This document shows positions 33,098-43,835 of a stretch of 64,000 nucleotides of DNA, piece by piece. The first letter of the stretch is position 1; each line of letters starts with the position of its first letter. The stretch covers positions 1,736,001 through 1,800,000 of the forward strand of contig NC_033568.1 in assembly GCF_001680005.1 (NCBI RefSeq), written 5' to 3'. The notes under the pieces were generated by a model. It had not been told where the DNA came from and did no database searches. It worked only from the letters and a program-made list of their open reading frames with translations. The translations under genes and the position numbers were made by a program. Source of the DNA: Plasmodium coatneyi. Lineage: Eukaryota; Apicomplexa; Aconoidasida; Haemosporida; Plasmodiidae.

Positions 33098-34632
33098 ATG
33101 CAAATTTTTATAAATATCCCGCATGATGACTCCTTATGTATTGAGTCATCCAACGTTGGTAGCATAAAGGATGTGAAGGAGAAGATATCTGAGTTGAAAG
33201 GTTAGCAGGAAGGATGTACAGCGATCGCAGTCGTTTTTTTATTTATTTTTGTTCCCCCCTTGTGTGGGGTCCCTAGTTATGAGATGCTTATTTTTTTGTG
33301 TCACATATTTATCCCTCTACGTTTGTGTTAAGAACGCAGCTCAGTTCATATTTTGTGCTTGTGAAGATTGTACATGTGGTGTCATTTTATTGTGCGGCTG
33401 TTTTTTCTGACGCGCATGTGGAGTGCGGTCCAGGCTGCTGGCAGTGGCTCACCCTGAAGTGTACCACTCTGTACGTACGTATGCTTACATATTAACTGAC
33501 ACTTTTTTCTTTTAACCCAACAAAATTGTGTAGGTATCCCTTGTGAGGTCCAAAAGTTGTTCAAAAATGGCCGCCAATTGGAAGACGAAGAACTTATCGC
33601 ACTGGATGAGACTGAATTTGTAAGTTGAAAAAGGAGAAGTAAATATAAATGGAGTAAAATGCGAATCTTCATTAAGTTATAGACGCGTTTGTGGATGACC
33701 GTGTAATGAGTGTCGATTTGTTGCATTCGTGGTACCTCCCCGAGTGAGAGACATCCCCTCAAGGTTTATGTTAAGAGCGTGATTAATTTGTTGCATATTT
33801 GTGGCATCCCTTTGGTGACCATTGCAAGGGAGTGTAAATAAGAAAGAGATAAGTAGAGACTTATTTCGTAGCTTAGTGTACGAATGAGTGAAGAGGCAAC
33901 TGCTACATCGTTCCTGTGAATGCATGTGTTTAACTCGTGGGTAGAGGCACGTTTGTGCTGTATTGTGTGGACAGCCTTTTACGTGGTGAATTTTCCCACG
34001 AATGATCTGCCTCGATAATGTAGAATTTTTATTTTTTATGATGATAAAACATGTCAAAAAAGCAAGTAGGGACATGAGAATATAAAATGTGTTCGCGTTT
34101 ATAGTATCTGAAAAAATAAAAATGTACATTATGCTGCTTATCATGTTTTTCTTGTGCGCAATATTTTGTTTAAGAGTGAGGGTTTAAATTTGCGTACAAT
34201 TTCATTTGGCACTGCATTGAAGTGTTTTCCTTGAGGGAGAATCGATGCATGTTCTGCTTTATGTTATGCAGAGCGAGGAACAGTGTGCACTTTTCTTTCC
34301 GTGATGTACCATTTCATGCTTCACAAATTACTCATTTGCGTGCCCCCCCATTTTATCTCAATCACCTTCAGGAGTACACCATAGACTTAACATTCGGATT
34401 ACTTGGTGGTGGCAAGAAAAAGAAAAAAAAAGTTTACAAGAAACCCAAAAAGGAGAAACATAAGAAGAAAAAGGTCAAATTGGCTGTCCTTAAGTTTTAC
34501 AAAGTTGGAGACGATGGAAAAGTGTTCAGACTGAAAAAGCAGTGTGACAATTGTGCTCCTGGCACTTTGATGGCTGCTCATTTTAATAGGGACTACTGTG
34601 GAAGATGCCACCTCACCATTATGAAAAAATAG
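33098..34632 (+). CDS. Ubiquitin-like / 40S ribosomal protein S27a (eS31) fusion, apparent frameshift in exon 1
   Basis: The gene encodes a ubiquitin-like domain fused to ribosomal protein eS31, which is normally cleaved to give a small-subunit protein. I assign three exons: 33098..33202, 33534..33619 and 34372..34632. The ubiquitin part starts MQIFINIP and continues IPCEVQKLFKNGRQLEDEE (ubiquitin: IPPDQQRLIFAGKQLEDGR), but ends FGLLGGG where ubiquitin has LRLRGG. The eS31 part has the basic linker, VKLAVLKFYKV and a zinc finger with four cysteines (CDNC, CGRC). Read from the ATG, exon 1 meets TGA at 33197-33199. The frame that continues ubiquitin homology (EKISELKG) is entered by skipping two bases of the GAGAGA run at 33179-33184. 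Since eS31 is essential, an assembly error is the simplest explanation. Intron 2 is long (~750 bp). Confidence 0.88.
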
Positions 34633-35540
34633 ACCAACAAATATATCACATAGGCGTTGTTTAAAGGCCTTTTTTAAAAATGCCTTTTCTCTTTTTCTTT
34701 ATCCTTTCATTTTCCATTTTATTTTTTCCTTTTTTTTTTTTTTTTTTTTTCAACTCCATATTTAAAGAACATGTGGTGAAAGGCTAAGAATTATGAATTA
34801 ACAATGTTACAATTTAATTAGTTAAAGAATGCACTGCGTGCTTTTTCTGTCCGGTGATGTAAAATTAGCAGGGGCGAATGGACAAATGGAAGCAATGGCT
34901 TGTGGGCAATAATGCCTTCGCGATTTGTGAAGGCTTAACATCCCAGTGGGTGTGTATACATATCTGTTCCACATGTGGTGAAGCATGTTAAAAGTGGCCA
35001 ACTTGACGCATTGCGTCCACTTTTATGCTAGTATTAAGGCAACCCTTCTTTTTGCCATAAAGGAGGACGCGTTAAAGTGTTCAAATGATGCTTGAATGGA
35101 AGGTAGAAAGGTAAAGGAACTTTCAAAAATGGTGAAAAATTTTAAAGGAAAAAATTTTCCTCTATGTGAAACATTTGACCATTCTCAATAAAGAACGGAA
35201 AAGCGCTTTGCAAATTTTTACTTGCCCAATTTGAGAAAAGAACAGAAAAAAAATTGATGAAAAGGTAAAAGATGCTTTTGCAATTGTATGATTAAAAAGG
35301 AGGGAGGGAATTTTTTTTTTTTTTTTTTTTTTATTTTCCCCATCAGGGAGCATACAAGGGTTGGAAATTTTGTGCCATTCGAATGTATATGTGGTACTCA
35401 AATGCGCTTACGCTTGTATGTAAAGCTTGCCGTGAGAAATACTGGCGAAGTTTTGCCATGTCATGCGGGCAGTGTTTCTTTTTGTTAAAAAGGAAAATAC
35501 GAAAAAAGGGCATTTGCACGTTCCTTAAAAAAGGAAGTTG

Positions 35541-35589
<49 letters not shown>

Positions 35590-36032
35590 TTTAGCGTTAT
35601 GATGTTTTGTTTTTATATCGAAAAAAGAATAAATTGATGATAGTAGCAGAGTTGTCCCTATTCATTTTGGCAGGTAGTGATATGACGCAGGAGGAAATAT
35701 TTTTTAAAACGTCAGAAAACTGAATCAGGTTTTATAATGGCCAGAGTTTAGGAAGCAGCTGAAGAGCACAGGACTGCTTAGCAAGCTTATACACAATATA
35801 TACGACTGACAACAATGGGCTATTCGAATAACCGTTGAATCCGCCACGTGTATGAAACGATTACATTTTAATGGAATGCTAACCGGGAGCCTGCGTGCGA
35901 AAAGATGAACTGAATTGCGCCTGACGTAGTACAAATTACACATAGACCAAAACTATGTGTATGCTTGTGTAAATGCCCGTGGATGGTCAATACAATTTAC
36001 GCATACTTATGTCCGTGCGAAGGAACGCCTAA
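34633..36032. other. Intergenic region between S27a and the WBP4-like gene
   Basis: About 1.4 kb, AT-rich, with T runs near 34730-34750 and 35310-35332 and a TA microsatellite at 35543-35585. The open frames here cross the homopolymers and have no domain. No gene is supported. Confidence 0.7.
35543..35585. repeat. TA dinucleotide microsatellite, about 21 units
   Basis: An uninterrupted TA repeat of 43 bases. Its length is likely to vary between isolates and between assemblies. Confidence 0.95.
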
Positions 36033-37694
36033 ATGACAGATTACTGGGTGAGCACAAAGAAGCATTACTGCGAAACGTGCAACTGCTGGTTGTCTGGGCA
36101 CAAGGTGAACATAAAAAATCATGAAAAAAGCGCAAGGCATGTTGAAAATTTAAAGAAAGTGATCAGCGAATCGTTTAAGAGGAAGGAACAGGAAACGAAA
36201 GAGAAAGAGTTGCTCGAAAGGGAGTTAAAAAAATTAGAAAATGTGGAAAAGAAATTGCTGTCTGATTTGAATAAAAATGAGGCATCTCCACATCGACATG
36301 GTGACATCCGTTTGAACGTTTCTAATGCGCATTCCAACAGGAGGAGTGGTTATCGTAGCAGTAGCAATAATGAGCGAATTAACAGAAGTAGTATTGCCTG
36401 CAGTAGTAACGCAGGTAGCCATAAGAAGTGGGTTCCAATGATACATGAAGATACGGGTTGCTTAGTATTCTTCAATAGACTGAAAAACGAAATTGTGCAT
36501 GAAAAGCCGGAAGATTTTTTGGAAGATTTCCCCGAACGTGAATCATTTGTGGAACAAAATGGATGGTACAAATATTTTGATTATAACTCTAACAATTTTT
36601 ACTACTTCAATATATATAGCTCGAAAAGTATATGGGTGTATTCACTCAGCAGGATAAACAGCTTGATGGATTTTATCAATCGATGTGAACAGGCTGAACA
36701 GAATAATATAAAATGTGGTAATAACGCAGGAGTTGCAAGTTTCAGTATGGGTGCGGGCCCCGTGGTAAGTCAGCACCATCCTCATTTGGGTGGATCACCG
36801 TATTACGTGAATTACGCGCAAATGCTCAGCACGCACAGTTACAATGTATATAATACCTACAATCCGTTAATCAATCAGGGAGGGGCCACGTTGCAGATGG
36901 GTGGAAATACAGAAGAAGGAATGAATCAACAGGGAAGTAACAACGGCGATCGTAATATTTCTGCTGGTGATGGTAGTCGTGTGAACAGTTTTGCCCATTA
37001 TGGTAAATTACACGATGCACCTCCAGGCAAGTGGACCGATGGGGTTGGTGAAAATGAAGAAAGTGGTGCAGAAGAAACGAACCCCCAAGGGGGTGATAAT
37101 TGCCCAGGCGAAAACAATACAATGAAGGAAGGAAATCCAAAGGAGAAGCCCCCATCTGAGATGAGCAAAAGCGAGTTTAAAAAGAGTAGTACACATTTTG
37201 AAGAGAAGAAAAAAAAGGAGAACATTTCTTTATCGTTTAAGGGGGAAAAAACAGATGGAACACCTCCGCATGGCAGGAAAGAGGAGAAGGGAAAAAGTAA
37301 CATGGGGAAGGAGGACCAAAATGTGCAAAGCAATACCGTACAAGAGGACGATAGTGCTAAACCTGGCACATGGGAAGTGGTAGAAAATAATGATGTAGAG
37401 ACAATTTCAAATGAACATATTGAACAAATTTTTTACAACGTGAAATCGAAGGAGGAAATTGAAAAGGAAAAAATTGCACAGCTAGAGGAAGATATACGTT
37501 ACGAATTTTCTGAATATAATGAATTTTATATAAAAAAAAAAGAATTGGAAAATGAAGAAATATATTTAAACCAAGAATTCAAGTTCGTGGACAAACCTAT
37601 ATATAAGAAAGTCATTGACAAGAATCGTGACAAAAAGGTGGACTTTGCCAAACGGAGTATTAAGGGAATGAAGAATAAAAAAAAAATTTCATAG
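36033..37694 (+). CDS. WBP4/FBP21-like spliceosomal protein with U1C/matrin-type zinc finger
   Basis: 553 residues in one exon. The N-terminus (MTDYWVSTKKHYCETCNCWL, with the histidines in NHEKSARH) matches WBP4, which starts MADYWKSQPKKFCDYCKCWI. This is a C2H2 zinc finger of the U1C/matrin type, found in proteins of early spliceosomes. A charged coiled coil follows (residues ~50-85). Two degenerate WW-like modules lie at ~134-168 (KKWVPMIHEDTG, FFNRLKNEIVHEKP) and ~174-206 (GWYKYFDYNSNNFYYFN, SIWVYS). The first has His where the second Trp is expected, and the second lacks the final Pro. The middle is Asn/Gly-rich and the rest is Lys/Glu-rich low complexity, ending in a conserved-looking basic segment (PIYKKVIDKNRDKKVDFAKR). 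A role in pre-mRNA splicing is well supported by the zinc-finger match; how well the WW modules bind proline is unclear. Confidence 0.82.
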   Translation: MTDYWVSTKKHYCETCNCWLSGHKVNIKNHEKSARHVENLKKVISESFKRKEQETKEKELLERELKKLENVEKKLLSDLNKNEASPHRHGDIRLNVSNAHSNRRSGYRSSSNNERINRSSIACSSNAGSHKKWVPMIHEDTGCLVFFNRLKNEIVHEKPEDFLEDFPERESFVEQNGWYKYFDYNSNNFYYFNIYSSKSIWVYSLSRINSLMDFINRCEQAEQNNIKCGNNAGVASFSMGAGPVVSQHHPHLGGSPYYVNYAQMLSTHSYNVYNTYNPLINQGGATLQMGGNTEEGMNQQGSNNGDRNISAGDGSRVNSFAHYGKLHDAPPGKWTDGVGENEESGAEETNPQGGDNCPGENNTMKEGNPKEKPPSEMSKSEFKKSSTHFEEKKKKENISLSFKGEKTDGTPPHGRKEEKGKSNMGKEDQNVQSNTVQEDDSAKPGTWEVVENNDVETISNEHIEQIFYNVKSKEEIEKEKIAQLEEDIRYEFSEYNEFYIKKKELENEEIYLNQEFKFVDKPIYKKVIDKNRDKKVDFAKRSIKGMKNKKKIS

Positions 37695-39193
37695 AGTAAG
37701 ATAAGCGTGTATATGCATGTGGTGAACCCAACAATGGGGGATCGCCTACTCTCCATTTTGAAAACTCTCCTAAATGTTCACAACTTTTTTGCCAATTTGA
37801 ATGTGCCTATTGGTACATAAATGTATGTGTGCAGATATGTCTGTACCGTTTGGACTGTCGTATTTTTTCGTAAAATATGCTTTTCTTTTTTTTTAACGTT
37901 CCAACAAGTAGGTAGTTTCCCCACTCAAAGGGGGAGTTACCCAAAACGGGGCTTATTCCTGCACCTACGTTTTCTACTTATTTTTTTTTGTTGTTGTTTT
38001 GTGTTTATTAAAGTGGTAAATATGGGGTCTTTATATATTTTCTTTTAAATTGCACGCATGAATATGCACATGTTGAAATTTTTAGTAATGTCATAATAAT
38101 TAAACATTTGAAAAAAAAACAAAAATGATAAAATTATAAATGTTCCCATGATTAGATCAAAGGGAATTGCAAAACGGTTTGAACCCTTTTAGTAGCGTAA
38201 TGTACACACTTGGTGAAGCATAAAAAAGGAAGTTGTTATTTCTTTTGAAACGTTACATTACACATCATAGGAAGATTGTTAGTGGGGGGTTGCGCTAGCA
38301 CTTCATGTGTGTGTAGTACAAGCACATAAACGAAACGTCTTAGGGGAGTGTTGCCTGGGGAGGTGTGCTGAATTATAATACCGCAAAATATAAAATGGGA
38401 CAAATTTTGCGAGAGTGAGGGAGAAAGTTTGAGGCTGAATTTTTATGCAATACGTGTGGCGGCAAGCGGTTTAAGCAATGTACAGCGCATGGTCCGTAAA
38501 TATTGCGCAAAGAAAAAAATTAAAAATATAAATATAAATGCATATCCATCATGTACAATTTAAAAAAATGAGCTTTATCTTTAAGTACTTGATATAATTT
38601 TCTTACGTCCCATTGAGAACTATGGCAGAAGAAAATACACGTTAAATATGCAGTCAATTTGATGCACAAATCAGGGCAAAAAAAAAAAAGAAAAAAAAAA
38701 AAAAAAAAAATTTCATCTTTCCATTAGATTGTTGATGCGTACTTAGAAATGTTCACCCTGATTAGGCGAATTTGAAAAAAGGGGGGGTAAGGCAAAATGC
38801 ATCCATAAGGCCGTAAACTGTCCCTTCAACGTTTGCGTTAAGGCATTATTCAGAAATAAGTACATAATGTACATTTGTCACGGTTGCCTTTTCGCCTCTT
38901 TAAGAACGCTCTAGATAGTTAAGCAAGCGTAGTGGCACACAGAACGTAGTCATTGTATTTTACGATCAGGGCTTTGCTACATATCAGAAATATTGATACT
39001 TTTTGAGAGTTCCTTTTTGGGGGGGCACACATACGATTCGTGGGCATTTATCTTTTCGAACCATTTTGATAATTCCCGTGTACACATCGGTTTAGTGCTT
39101 CCCCGTAGGAAAAAGCTACGTTAGGAAGTGGGGCAAAGTCGAAGCCACGAATACCACTTAGCATACCTCTTCGCACACCATTTTTGCCCAACA
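37695..39193. other. Intergenic region upstream of RPN6
   Basis: About 1.5 kb, AT-rich, with an A-rich run near 38680-38710 and several T runs. No supported gene is visible. The open frame of RPN6 could start upstream at 39128, but I prefer 39194. Confidence 0.65.
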
Positions 39194-41041
39194 ATGGAAG
39201 GCTTCGAAGAAATTGAGAACGCGTACAAGGAGATAGAGGAGGAGATAATAAAGACGGTGGAAGGGCTGTGCGGGGGCAATTACCTGCAAATCAAGGATGA
39301 AGTGATCATGCCACACATGAGCGAAAGCCTGATCAACAAAATTATTATGTTGAACAGACACATCAACGATAACAGCAACGAGGAAGAATTCGAGAAAAAA
39401 GTGACGAACGAAAAGGTGATGCAGATAAATGACAAGTTGATATATCTAGTATGCGATTACTATATCAACAAAAAGGAGATTGACAATTTAATTAACTTTA
39501 CGTCCAGCAATGAGAACTATTTTAATGTGTTACCTCAAGCGAAAACAGCCAAGTTGATAAGGAACATTGTGGAGAAGATATCAAAAAAGATCAAGAACGT
39601 GAGTACGCTGTATATAATATTTAAAAAGTACATGAATTGGGCATATGAAAAGAAAAGGAATTTTTTAAGATGCCGCATAGAAGTGAAAATAATTATTTTG
39701 TTTATCCTAAAGCAGAAGTATAAAACGGCTCTGAGTTTAATCGAACGGTTGTTGAAGGAGGTGAAGAAAGTGGACGACAAGACGTTGTTACTCGAACTGT
39801 ACATTGTGGAAACTAAAATTTACATGCTGCTAAAGAATTCGACCAAGATGAAAGCATCACTGACCTTTGCGAAGAACATTGCGAATACGATAAACACGGC
39901 TATTTATATAAATAGCGAAATAGACTTACTCTCTGGAATATTATTTATATATGAGAAGGATTACAGAAGTGCGTACATTTACTTGTACGAATGTTATGAA
40001 ACGTTGTACACGTATATTTATAATAGCCACAATAACACATTGGACTTTCTGAGCAAAAAGAATAACGACTTTTACGCGGTTATTATACATAACATAATTA
40101 ACACAAGTACCATATCGTCGCAAAATAAGACGAAAAGTATAAGTCAAATTAGCCCGTTCTTACTGTCCTTTTACACCTTTTATGAGTACTACGATAGTAG
40201 TAACAGTATTCTCAATTTGGACGAAGCTAATATTTGCTCAGGAAATCCCAGCCTAATATACAGCGATGTGATATGTAGTATCAGCTCTAGTTACCAACAA
40301 CTGGAGGAAGAAAAGGTGTACTGCATTACCAACCCAATTGAGCTAAATTATGAAATGGTTAAAAATTTGACTTTTGATAATTATGGCAATTTAATAGAAG
40401 CCAAATCGAGTACCAACATTGTGGATAATTCTGTTTTTACCTTTCCCGAAGGTACTTCTGTAAGTGGTAATTTTGGCATGAATTTAAATATCGAAAATTT
40501 AAAAATTATTGTCCCTTTGAAGTATATGCTTTTGTGCAAAATTTTGGAAGAAAACAACAGGAAAGACATCAATAATATTTTATGTGAACAGAATAAATTA
40601 AATTACATTCCAAATAAGGAAATTCAAATTTTGCTGGAAATATCCAAATGTTACGAGAACAGATCACTTGATATATTTGAGAATGTAATTAAAGTTAATA
40701 TTTTTTTGATAAATGTGGACAAAGTGATTTACAACTACTTGAAGGAGCTGTACGAATTGCTGCTCGAGAAGAATATTTTAAAAATTATCGAAGCGTATAG
40801 CTGCATCGACTTGCACTATATCGGCCAGAAACTTAACCTAGACTTGGACAAAATTATCTCCAAGCTGTCTGAAATGATTTTGGACAAGAAGCTCAACGCC
40901 ACGCTTGACCAGAACGTCGGAATTTTGATTCTCTATGAGGACATGCCCGAGACGAAGACGTACCAGAACGTTCTGGAAATCATAAACAATTTGACCGAGT
41001 CGGTCGATATACTTTACGAGAAGGCGCAGCTGACGGTGTAG
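39194..41041 (+). CDS. RPN6: 26S proteasome lid subunit RPN6 (PSMD11)
   Basis: 615 residues in one exon. RPN6 is a PCI-domain lid subunit that clamps the 19S lid to the 20S core. The C-terminal third matches PSMD11 in order: KIIEAYSCIDLHYIGQKL and KLSEMILDKKLNATLDQNVG (human: VIEPFSRVQIEHISSLIKL, LSQMILDKKFHGILDQGEG), then a terminal helix with TYQNVLEIINNLTESVDILY (human: [20 protein letters not shown]). The N-terminal TPR-like helices are also present (residues ~130-330). The protein is about 190 residues longer than the human one, because of a Ser/Asn-rich insert around residues 300-430. The ATG at 39128 would add a 22-residue segment unlike the family, so 39194 (MEGFEEIENAYKEIEEE) is preferred. 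Confidence 0.93.
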   Translation: MEGFEEIENAYKEIEEEIIKTVEGLCGGNYLQIKDEVIMPHMSESLINKIIMLNRHINDNSNEEEFEKKVTNEKVMQINDKLIYLVCDYYINKKEIDNLINFTSSNENYFNVLPQAKTAKLIRNIVEKISKKIKNVSTLYIIFKKYMNWAYEKKRNFLRCRIEVKIIILFILKQKYKTALSLIERLLKEVKKVDDKTLLLELYIVETKIYMLLKNSTKMKASLTFAKNIANTINTAIYINSEIDLLSGILFIYEKDYRSAYIYLYECYETLYTYIYNSHNNTLDFLSKKNNDFYAVIIHNIINTSTISSQNKTKSISQISPFLLSFYTFYEYYDSSNSILNLDEANICSGNPSLIYSDVICSISSSYQQLEEEKVYCITNPIELNYEMVKNLTFDNYGNLIEAKSSTNIVDNSVFTFPEGTSVSGNFGMNLNIENLKIIVPLKYMLLCKILEENNRKDINNILCEQNKLNYIPNKEIQILLEISKCYENRSLDIFENVIKVNIFLINVDKVIYNYLKELYELLLEKNILKIIEAYSCIDLHYIGQKLNLDLDKIISKLSEMILDKKLNATLDQNVGILILYEDMPETKTYQNVLEIINNLTESVDILYEKAQLTV

Positions 41042-41522
41042 CGGCGTTGCAGTGGTTTGATGTACTGACGGGGGCACACCAAATTTGTGAATGAGATGAC
41101 GGGGGGTGCCGCCTTTTACAGAAGAACCGTGCACCCATGGAGAGGACGACTCATAGGTGTAGTTCTCCTTTTGAAGGGATCGATTTTTTAACAAGACAGT
41201 TGTGCGGTGCGCGTATATACTGTGCAGGTATGCACCGTGCATGGTATTAAATTTTTTTTTTGCCTTTTTCACATGCGTAGCGCAGTGTGTGTAGAAGCAT
41301 TTGGGCTGCCCCACCTTTTTGCAATTTTTAAATTTTTTCTGCAGTGTGTTGCATTTTTCCATTCCATACTAAAAAAAACAGTTTATAAAATATGCACCCG
41401 CGGGGAAGAGTCACCAAATGGTGAAATAAAAGTGAAAAAATAATAAAATAATAACATATGTGTGGTGAAGAAAAATCCACTTAAAGAGTACGCTGCTACG
41501 GGCGAGGTGTACGCGTGGGGTA
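41042..41522. other. Convergent 3' region after RPN6
   Basis: About 480 bases between two genes that end towards each other, with T runs near 41250. No gene is seen. Confidence 0.7.
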
Positions 41523-42086
41523 CTACTCGAGATACCAGAACATGGGTCCCTCTCCCTTGGATCCATCTGTCCTTGGGGGCATCCATGGGAACGACGTAGA
41601 CTTGTTCTTTATTATGTAATTACTTCCGTACATGCACATGGTGCAGTAGAACAGAACGAATGACCATAAAAACCAGACAATTGATACCTCTACTTTGTTT
41701 GCATCTTTGAGGTGTTCCGCATCTGGAACGATTCTCTGTGGGTGTTTTTGTTTTAACCTGTTAAAGAGAATTAATCGAAAGACATCCGTTCGTTCAGGGC
41801 CATGAAAGGCACTTCCTCTGATCTTACTCGTTTTTGAATTACCCGCATTTAAATCATTCATTGTTATTATTTTTCCATGGTAAGAACCATTTAGGTATGT
41901 GAACATATCATCTTGAGCTTTACCAGCAAGTGGACTGATCACTTTTGTTTTTTCCACTGGTTTAATGATATCTAGCAAATTCGACGGTGCAATATATTTC
42001 CACTGGTTGTAGTCATGCCATTTTCCTAAGTAGATGTGATTTCCTCCTAGGTTCCTTCTTGTTATGTTGAAAAGGCCCGATGCCAT
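41523..42086 (-). CDS. Small conserved single-pass membrane protein, possibly mitochondrial
   Basis: 187 residues in one exon. I do not recognise a named family. The composition is not low complexity and reads like a conserved protein: GKWHDYNQWKYIAPSN near the start, RTDVFRLILFNRLKQKHPQR in the middle, and a single membrane segment at ~140-160 (VSIVWFLWSFVLFYCTMCMY). The tail is short and aromatic (FPWMPP, GPMFWYLE). A soluble N-terminus with one helix and a short tail is typical of accessory subunits of mitochondrial inner-membrane complexes, several of which are apicomplexan-specific. That assignment is inference. No signal peptide or PEXEL motif is visible. Confidence 0.78.
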   Translation of the reverse strand: MASGLFNITRRNLGGNHIYLGKWHDYNQWKYIAPSNLLDIIKPVEKTKVISPLAGKAQDDMFTYLNGSYHGKIITMNDLNAGNSKTSKIRGSAFHGPERTDVFRLILFNRLKQKHPQRIVPDAEHLKDANKVEVSIVWFLWSFVLFYCTMCMYGSNYIIKNKSTSFPWMPPRTDGSKGEGPMFWYLE

Positions 42087-42804
42087 TTTGGTCTCCTCGG
42101 GGGGTTCTTTCAGAGTGTGTGTTTCGCTGATGGGGGTAGCATAAAACCGGTGGTGATTTGCCCTTTGAAGTACCTCTATGGGCAGTTTTTCACTACTTCT
42201 TGTCTACTATTCTGACCGTTTTGGTTTGCTTTTTTATAAGTGCTCGTTGGCAATGTTGATTGATTACACTGGATGCCGCTCGTTCGGGACGCTTCTTACC
42301 TTTTGGCGAACACTTAAGGAGGCCTAAGTCGTTCCCCAAGCGCACACATACTTTTCCGTTAAAAAGTTGTTTGCTTATCTTTGCTGATAGGATGCCTAAA
42401 TAAGCAGGAGAAGATAAGTTGCTGGGGAAGGGGGAGTTACCTCTTCGCCATGCGCCTCAAAATGGAAAGGTTATAAGGGGGAGGCTAATATAAATAAGTA
42501 CATATGTACATATGTACGTATGTACACATGTATGTGTATATGTATGTTTGTGCGCGGGTTGGATCCCTATCGCGCGATGTGCTAACGGGCAAAACTCCCT
42601 TCTGTGCAATCCTATTCTTCACAGTCACTTGAGAGGTGTTTTTAAATTTGAAAAAAGAGTTAACTATTTTCAGCTGCTACGCGGAAACGGAAAAAATATA
42701 ATGCGCAAGCAAAAATTCTTTTAAAGAAAATTTTTTTTTTTAACTGTTCGCCTGTGTGCTGGCGATAATTGCACCACCTCCTCATCGCTACATTTACATT
42801 AGTT
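42087..42804. other. Intergenic region with a GTACATAT repeat palindrome
   Basis: It should contain the promoter of the small membrane protein. At 42498-42517 there is a perfect 20-base palindrome built from GTACATAT units, followed by more GTAC/ATGT alternation to about 42550. A frame at 42512-42724 crosses this repeat and has no support. Confidence 0.6.
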
Positions 42805-43170
42805 ATGCAGCAGGAAAAACGAACAATTGAAAATAGTTTGCTGGTGGACTTGGATACCCTGGAAAAATTGCACCACGCGGATGTATGTGTTGCATTTTGT
42901 ATGTATGCCTTGAGTTGATTACTTCGAAAAATTGTTTTTCCTGCACGGAATGTTACCTCTTTTTGATGCGTGAAATGTGCAGTTTGGGTTTTTCAAAAGG
43001 GTAAGTTGTGTAATTGTTAAGGGAAGAGTTAATAAGTGGGTACCAAATAAGTACGCGAAGAGGTGGATTATTTTGCCGAGTTGTTGCGCACATGTACAAG
43101 TATGAGCAGAATCACACTGCTACGGATGGAGCAGAACTTTTTGGAGAATCCCCCATTTTATCATAATTAA
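42805..43170 (+). CDS. Tentative three-exon microprotein gene
   Basis: A possible gene encoding about 61 residues: join(42805..42882, 42983..43000, 43081..43170). Exon 1 reads MQQEKRTIENSLLVDLDTLE and KLHHAD with a GTATGT donor. An 18-base exon (FGFFKR) lies between a GTGCAG acceptor and a GTAAGT donor. The last exon reads LLRTCTSMSRITLLRMEQNF, LENPPFYHN and stops at TAA (43168-43170). All three phases agree, and the local base composition is more coding-like than the flanks. I know no family for it. The acceptor of the last exon is weak (TTGCCGAG), and an alternative at 43101 would give a different tail. It could also be chance. Confidence 0.4.
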
Positions 43171-43835
43171 CCGTGCGTATAGCCTTTAAATTTTCTTCTT
43201 TGCAATTTTGACCCATTTTACACCACCATCTTCGAAAGGATCGGAGGCGGCACAGCAAAGAACGCGATGTGTGTGCGGTAAGGCGTCAATCCACAAGCAT
43301 ATACAATGTTCTCAGTTGCAAATCCCTTTAAAGGGAAAAATGTAACGATTTTGTTATACTGACTTTGTAAATGTGGTGGAAGTTGTTCTGCGTTTTCCAT
43401 TACCACATCGTTATGTTAATGTGGTGGTAGTGAACTGAATTATGTGTGTTGCTTTAAGTGAAACATTCTCCCCCAAGGGGGCAAAGACTTCATGTAGAAT
43501 TCTGATGTATTTCAAATTGAACAAAAAGTTTTTTCAAAAAAGAAAAAAAAACGAGTTAACAAACACTGGAATGACAAACAGATAGCATTTTGGTAGGATA
43601 AAAATGAATTAACGAATTATTGTTTGTGGAAGGTGTAAAAATTAAACCACTTGGGGATGTCCCCAATGGACAGACAAAAGTGGAAATTAAAATGGACTTC
43701 CTTTTTTTTTTTTTACGCATCACCATTATGAGAAGTAAATTGGCGAATGCGTAAAGGGGGGAAGAATACCAACGTTTTAATTCCCTCTAGGGGGATCACA
43801 CCCACGTATGCATACCAAGCCAAGGGGAATACCCC
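43171..43835. other. Intergenic region downstream of PUS10
   Basis: About 660 bases containing the 3' flank of PUS10. A 62-codon minus-strand frame at 43218-43406 begins with a coding-looking stretch (MENAEQLPPHLQSQYNK), but I found no continuation or match. No firm gene. Confidence 0.5.

Noticed and set aside
33620..34371. Open frames inside the long S27a intron
   Set aside because: The splice sites and the eS31 homology on both sides show this is intron. The frames have no recognisable content.
43218..43406. Minus-strand 62-codon frame starting MENAEQLPPHLQ
   Set aside because: The start looks coding-like and slightly prefoldin-like, but I found no further exon in phase at lower coordinates and no family match.
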